Shown: positions 61,193 through 64,000 of the stretch, piece after piece
Numbering within the stretch: position 1 is the stretch's first letter
How the letters are laid out: every line of letters begins with the position of its first letter
From: DASQUK01 sp963813485
GTDB lineage: Bacteria; Actinomycetota; Acidimicrobiia; Acidimicrobiales; VFJN01
Assembly: GCA_963813485.1 (NCBI GenBank)
Contig: CAWEZE010000029.1
Span: 98,653-162,652, forward strand
Direction: 5' to 3'
DNA: 64,000 bases
Notes under the pieces: model-generated
Seen by the model: the letters and a program-made list of their open reading frames with translations, nothing else
Databases searched by the model: none
Told to the model about the DNA's origin: nothing
Program-made: the position numbers and the translations under genes

Positions 61193-63963
61193 TCACCCCG
61201 CACGTTCCAGACGGGCGAGCTGCGTCCGGGTGTTCACCCCGAGCTTTCGATACACCTTGTTCAGGTGGTACTCGACGGTGCGCAGGCTGATGAAGAGCTG
61301 CGACGCGATCTCGCTGTTTGTGCAGCCGTCCGCGACGAGTCGCGCGATCTGCGCCTCCTGTCCCGTGAGCAGACCACGCGTCGCGTCGGATCGCGGCCGG
61401 CTGTGCTCACCGGTCGCCGCGAGCTCACGCCGGGTGCGCTCGGCGAACGCCCGGGCTCCGATGCCGTCGAAGCACTCGAGCGCAGCTCGTAGGGGCTCGC
61501 GGGCTTCCCGGCGCCGGCGGGCGCGCCGCAGCCATTCCCCGTAGAGCAGCTGCGCTCGCGCAAGGTCGAACGCGACGGTGCAGCGGGTGAGGCGGTCGAG
61601 CGCGACCTGGTACTGCGACTCCGCTTCGTCGCCGGCTGCGAGCAGCGCGCGCATGCACGCAAGCAAGCCCTCGGCCCAATGCGACCGGGACGCGATCGCT
61701 CGCTCGGAGAAACGATCGAGCGCCGTCGTGGCGGTCGCCAGATCGTCGCAGCGCACGGCCGCCTCGATCAGCACGGGGAGTGCGATCGTCGAGAACGGCA
61801 CGGAGTGATCGGTGATCCCACGGCAATGCTCGAGCGCGGTCGCGTAGCGCCCGGAGCCCAGGTCGAGGACCGCGAGCGCATACCGAGAGTGATCGAGGTC
61901 GCCGCCACTGCCGCGCTCTCGCGCATCCCATGCCCGCCGCTCGGCGGCGTCGCGCGTCTTCTCCTCGTCACCCCGGTACGCGTGGAGGAGCAGCTCGCCG
62001 AGCCCCGGGTCGCCGATATGGCCGCGTGAACCGACGAGGGAGAGGATCTGTTCGGCCTCGGCGATCGCCGACGCCGCCGCCCGGAAGCGCGCGGCGAGGA
62101 TCTCCACGACGCTCCTCGTGTCGAGCGCGATCGGCAACGTCGTCAGCGTTCGTGTGCGGCGGCCGAAGTCGACCCAGGACCGCGTCACCGCTTCCAGCGC
62201 TCCGTCATCGAGGAGGGCAACGGCCGCGCTCACGGCGAGGAGGTGCAGCACGTTGGCTCGCTCGTGTGCGTTCGGGGTCGCGATCTCGCCGGCTTCCTCG
62301 ACCTGCTGTCGCAGTCCGGCGAGCGCGCTTCGCAGCATCGGAGCGGAGGCGGCGTAGCCATCCGTCAGCCGCACCGCGATCCCTCCCACCAACAGCTCGG
62401 CCGGCGTCGCGGAGTCGCCCTCCGGAAGCAAGCGCAGCGCCGTCGACGCGATCGCGTCCACCAGAGCGTCGTCACGCAACGAGCCCGCGTAGATCGCCGC
62501 GTCCTCGGCGGTGATCAGCGCGTCGAGGGCGAAGCCGCTGTCGTACTCCTCGATCGAGGCGACCGCGCGCGCCAACGCATGCAGGGCGTCCCGGCCTCGG
62601 CCTTCATCGAGCCAGATCAGGCCCTGCGTCCACTCCGCTTCCGCCCGCTGGCGGCCGTCGTGAACGCGCGTGAGCACCGCGTCGAGCAGCGGCTGCGCAC
62701 GTGCCGCGTCGCCCTCGGCGGCGCGCAGCCGTACGGTCGCGAGGAGCCGGTCGACCCTGCGGACGGGATCAGGCGTGAGCTCCGACGCCCGCAGGAGGAA
62801 CTCAGCGGCGGCCTGCGTCCCGCCCCGGTGGAACACGCGCTCCCCGGCCAGTTCCAGCGCGCGCGCGACGTCCTCGTCCGGAGCTGCCACGGCGGCGCCG
62901 AGATGCCAGGCGCGCCGGTCGACGTCGTCGTCACCGTCGAGGGCGTCGGCGAGGGCGCGGTGAGCTCGACGGCGCTCTGCCGGCGGCGCGCCGTAGTAGA
63001 CGGCGGACCGGATCAGTGGGTGACGAAAGCGCACTGCGGGAGCGAACGTCGCGAGACCGGCTGCTTCGATGCTCGTGACCGCTTCCTCCCATGGCGCTCC
63101 CAACAGCCCCGCTGCCCGGTGAAGGAGCGCCGGATCGCCCAGTCGTTCCGCCGACGCGAGCAGCAGCACGGTCCGACCCGCCGGGACAGCAGACGGGCGC
63201 GGGCGGCGAACTGATCCTGGAGCGAAAGGCCGACCGGAACGGGCTCGGGAAGCGGTGCGTCTCCCCGCAACTGCTCAGCGGTCAGCTCGGCGACAACCTC
63301 GGTCAGCGCGAGCGGGTTCCCCTCCGTCTCCTCGACCAGGCGATCCGCAACCTTGGCGTCGATCGCGCTGCCGGCGACGGACGTCAGCAGGGTTCGAGCG
63401 TCGTCCTCCGGCAGTCCGAGGACCACGAGCTGGGGCAGCGGTTTGAACAGGTCGGGGAGACCCACCCCGGTGTCGCGCACGGCGAACAACATCGCGACCG
63501 GATCCGCGTGCAGCCGGCGGGCGACGAACGTCAACACACGCGCCGACTCGTCGTCGAGCCACTGCGCATCGTCGATGACGAGAAGCATCGGTCGTTCACG
63601 CGCCGCGTGGTCGAGGAGCGTGAGCACCGCGAGGAACACCACCAGGGAGCTCGGCGCGGCGCCATCGGCGAGACCGAACACCGACTCCAACGCGTGGCGT
63701 TGCGGTTCGGGCAGCTCGGCCACATGGTCCAGGAACGGCAGCACGAGCTGGTGGATCGCGGCGAAGCCGAGTCCGACCTCGGACTCGACGCCGGTGACGC
63801 GCGCGATGGCGAAGCCGCCGCCGTTCGTCATCGCGTAGTCGAGCAGGGCGGACTTGCCGATCCCCGCAGCGCCCCGCAGAACAACGACGCCGCTCGAGCC
63901 GTCGCGTGCACCCGCGAGGACCTGATCGATGGCGGCACACTCAGCCGTTCGACCTATCAGCAC
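61193..63963 (-). CDS. LAL-type (large ATP-binding) LuxR regulator, one frameshift
   Basis: About 923 aa in total. N-terminus: LIGRTAECAAIDQVLAGARD, Walker A VVLRGAAGIGKSALLDYA, and Walker B PMLLVIDDAQWLDDESA. Near 63180 one base is missing and the chain continues as LLLASAERLGDPALLHRAAG. A long helical repeat region follows, and an HTH ends it (LTGQEAQIARLVADGCTNSE, SLRTVEYHLNKVYRKLGVNT). LAL proteins sense a ligand and activate operons. Convergent with the GAF/LuxR gene. Confidence 0.9.
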
Positions 63964-64000
63964 CGCGCTGAACCTTAGCCCAGCGCATTCGCCGAACGAC

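Overview
The window is high-GC DNA with actinobacterial gene content: an RsbRST-type stress module, an F420-dependent luciferase-family enzyme, two cytochrome P450s with small C-x5-C ferredoxins, CaiB-type CoA-transferases, DUF5709 and DUF2889 proteins, and GTG/TTG starts. Acidimicrobiia or a neighbouring Actinomycetota lineage fits best; this rests on gene content only.

Layout. 1-12.5 kb is mostly housekeeping: a ferredoxin/reductase pair, a YcaQ-like DNA glycosylase, a YibE/F membrane protein whose N-terminus is replaced by repeat DNA, a nitroreductase and a secreted subtilase (both frameshifted), methionine aminopeptidase, MenC, threonine ammonia-lyase, a DUF5709 protein, an FAD oxidoreductase and a lipase-maturation-factor protein. 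12.6-17.4 kb is a partner-switching module (RsbR, RsbS, RsbT, RsbX-like and RsbU-like phosphatases, a STAS anti-anti-sigma factor, an RsbW-like kinase) with an acidic PDDERPV-repeat miniprotein. 17.5-23 kb holds AzlCD, an amidase and an orphan NIT-domain sensor kinase.

23-48.2 kb is a catabolic island for an unidentified hydrophobic or carboxylic substrate. It has two CaiB/BaiF CoA-transferases, two amidohydrolases, a complete Liv-type ABC importer (LivK, fused LivHM, LivG, LivF), a thiolase plus DUF35 pair, a ferredoxin, an aldehyde dehydrogenase, a VOC protein, two P450s, three short-chain or luciferase-like oxidoreductases, an enoyl-CoA hydratase and TetR regulators, one with two HTH domains. 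A 14-bp inverted repeat, TGAC-N6-GTCA, recurs in the upstream regions of this island and before the nitroreductase, which suggests one shared regulator.

An alanine tRNA (CGC anticodon) at 49.1 kb marks the start of an accessory, rearranged region to about 60.1 kb: IS3, ISL3 and IS21 remnants, a 475-bp duplication, HdeD, coiled-coil, AI-2E-family and CorA genes, and two complementary halves of one PAP2 phosphatase gene at the two ends of a 6.4-kb block. The window ends with three LuxR-type regulators, one of them fused to a short-chain dehydrogenase domain.

Many genes carry single-base frameshifts while protein similarity continues in another frame. Sequencing or assembly indels explain most of these better than decay. 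A roughly 128-bp non-coding element with GAGCGGATAGG ends occurs four times (complete or partial), twice exactly between convergent genes.
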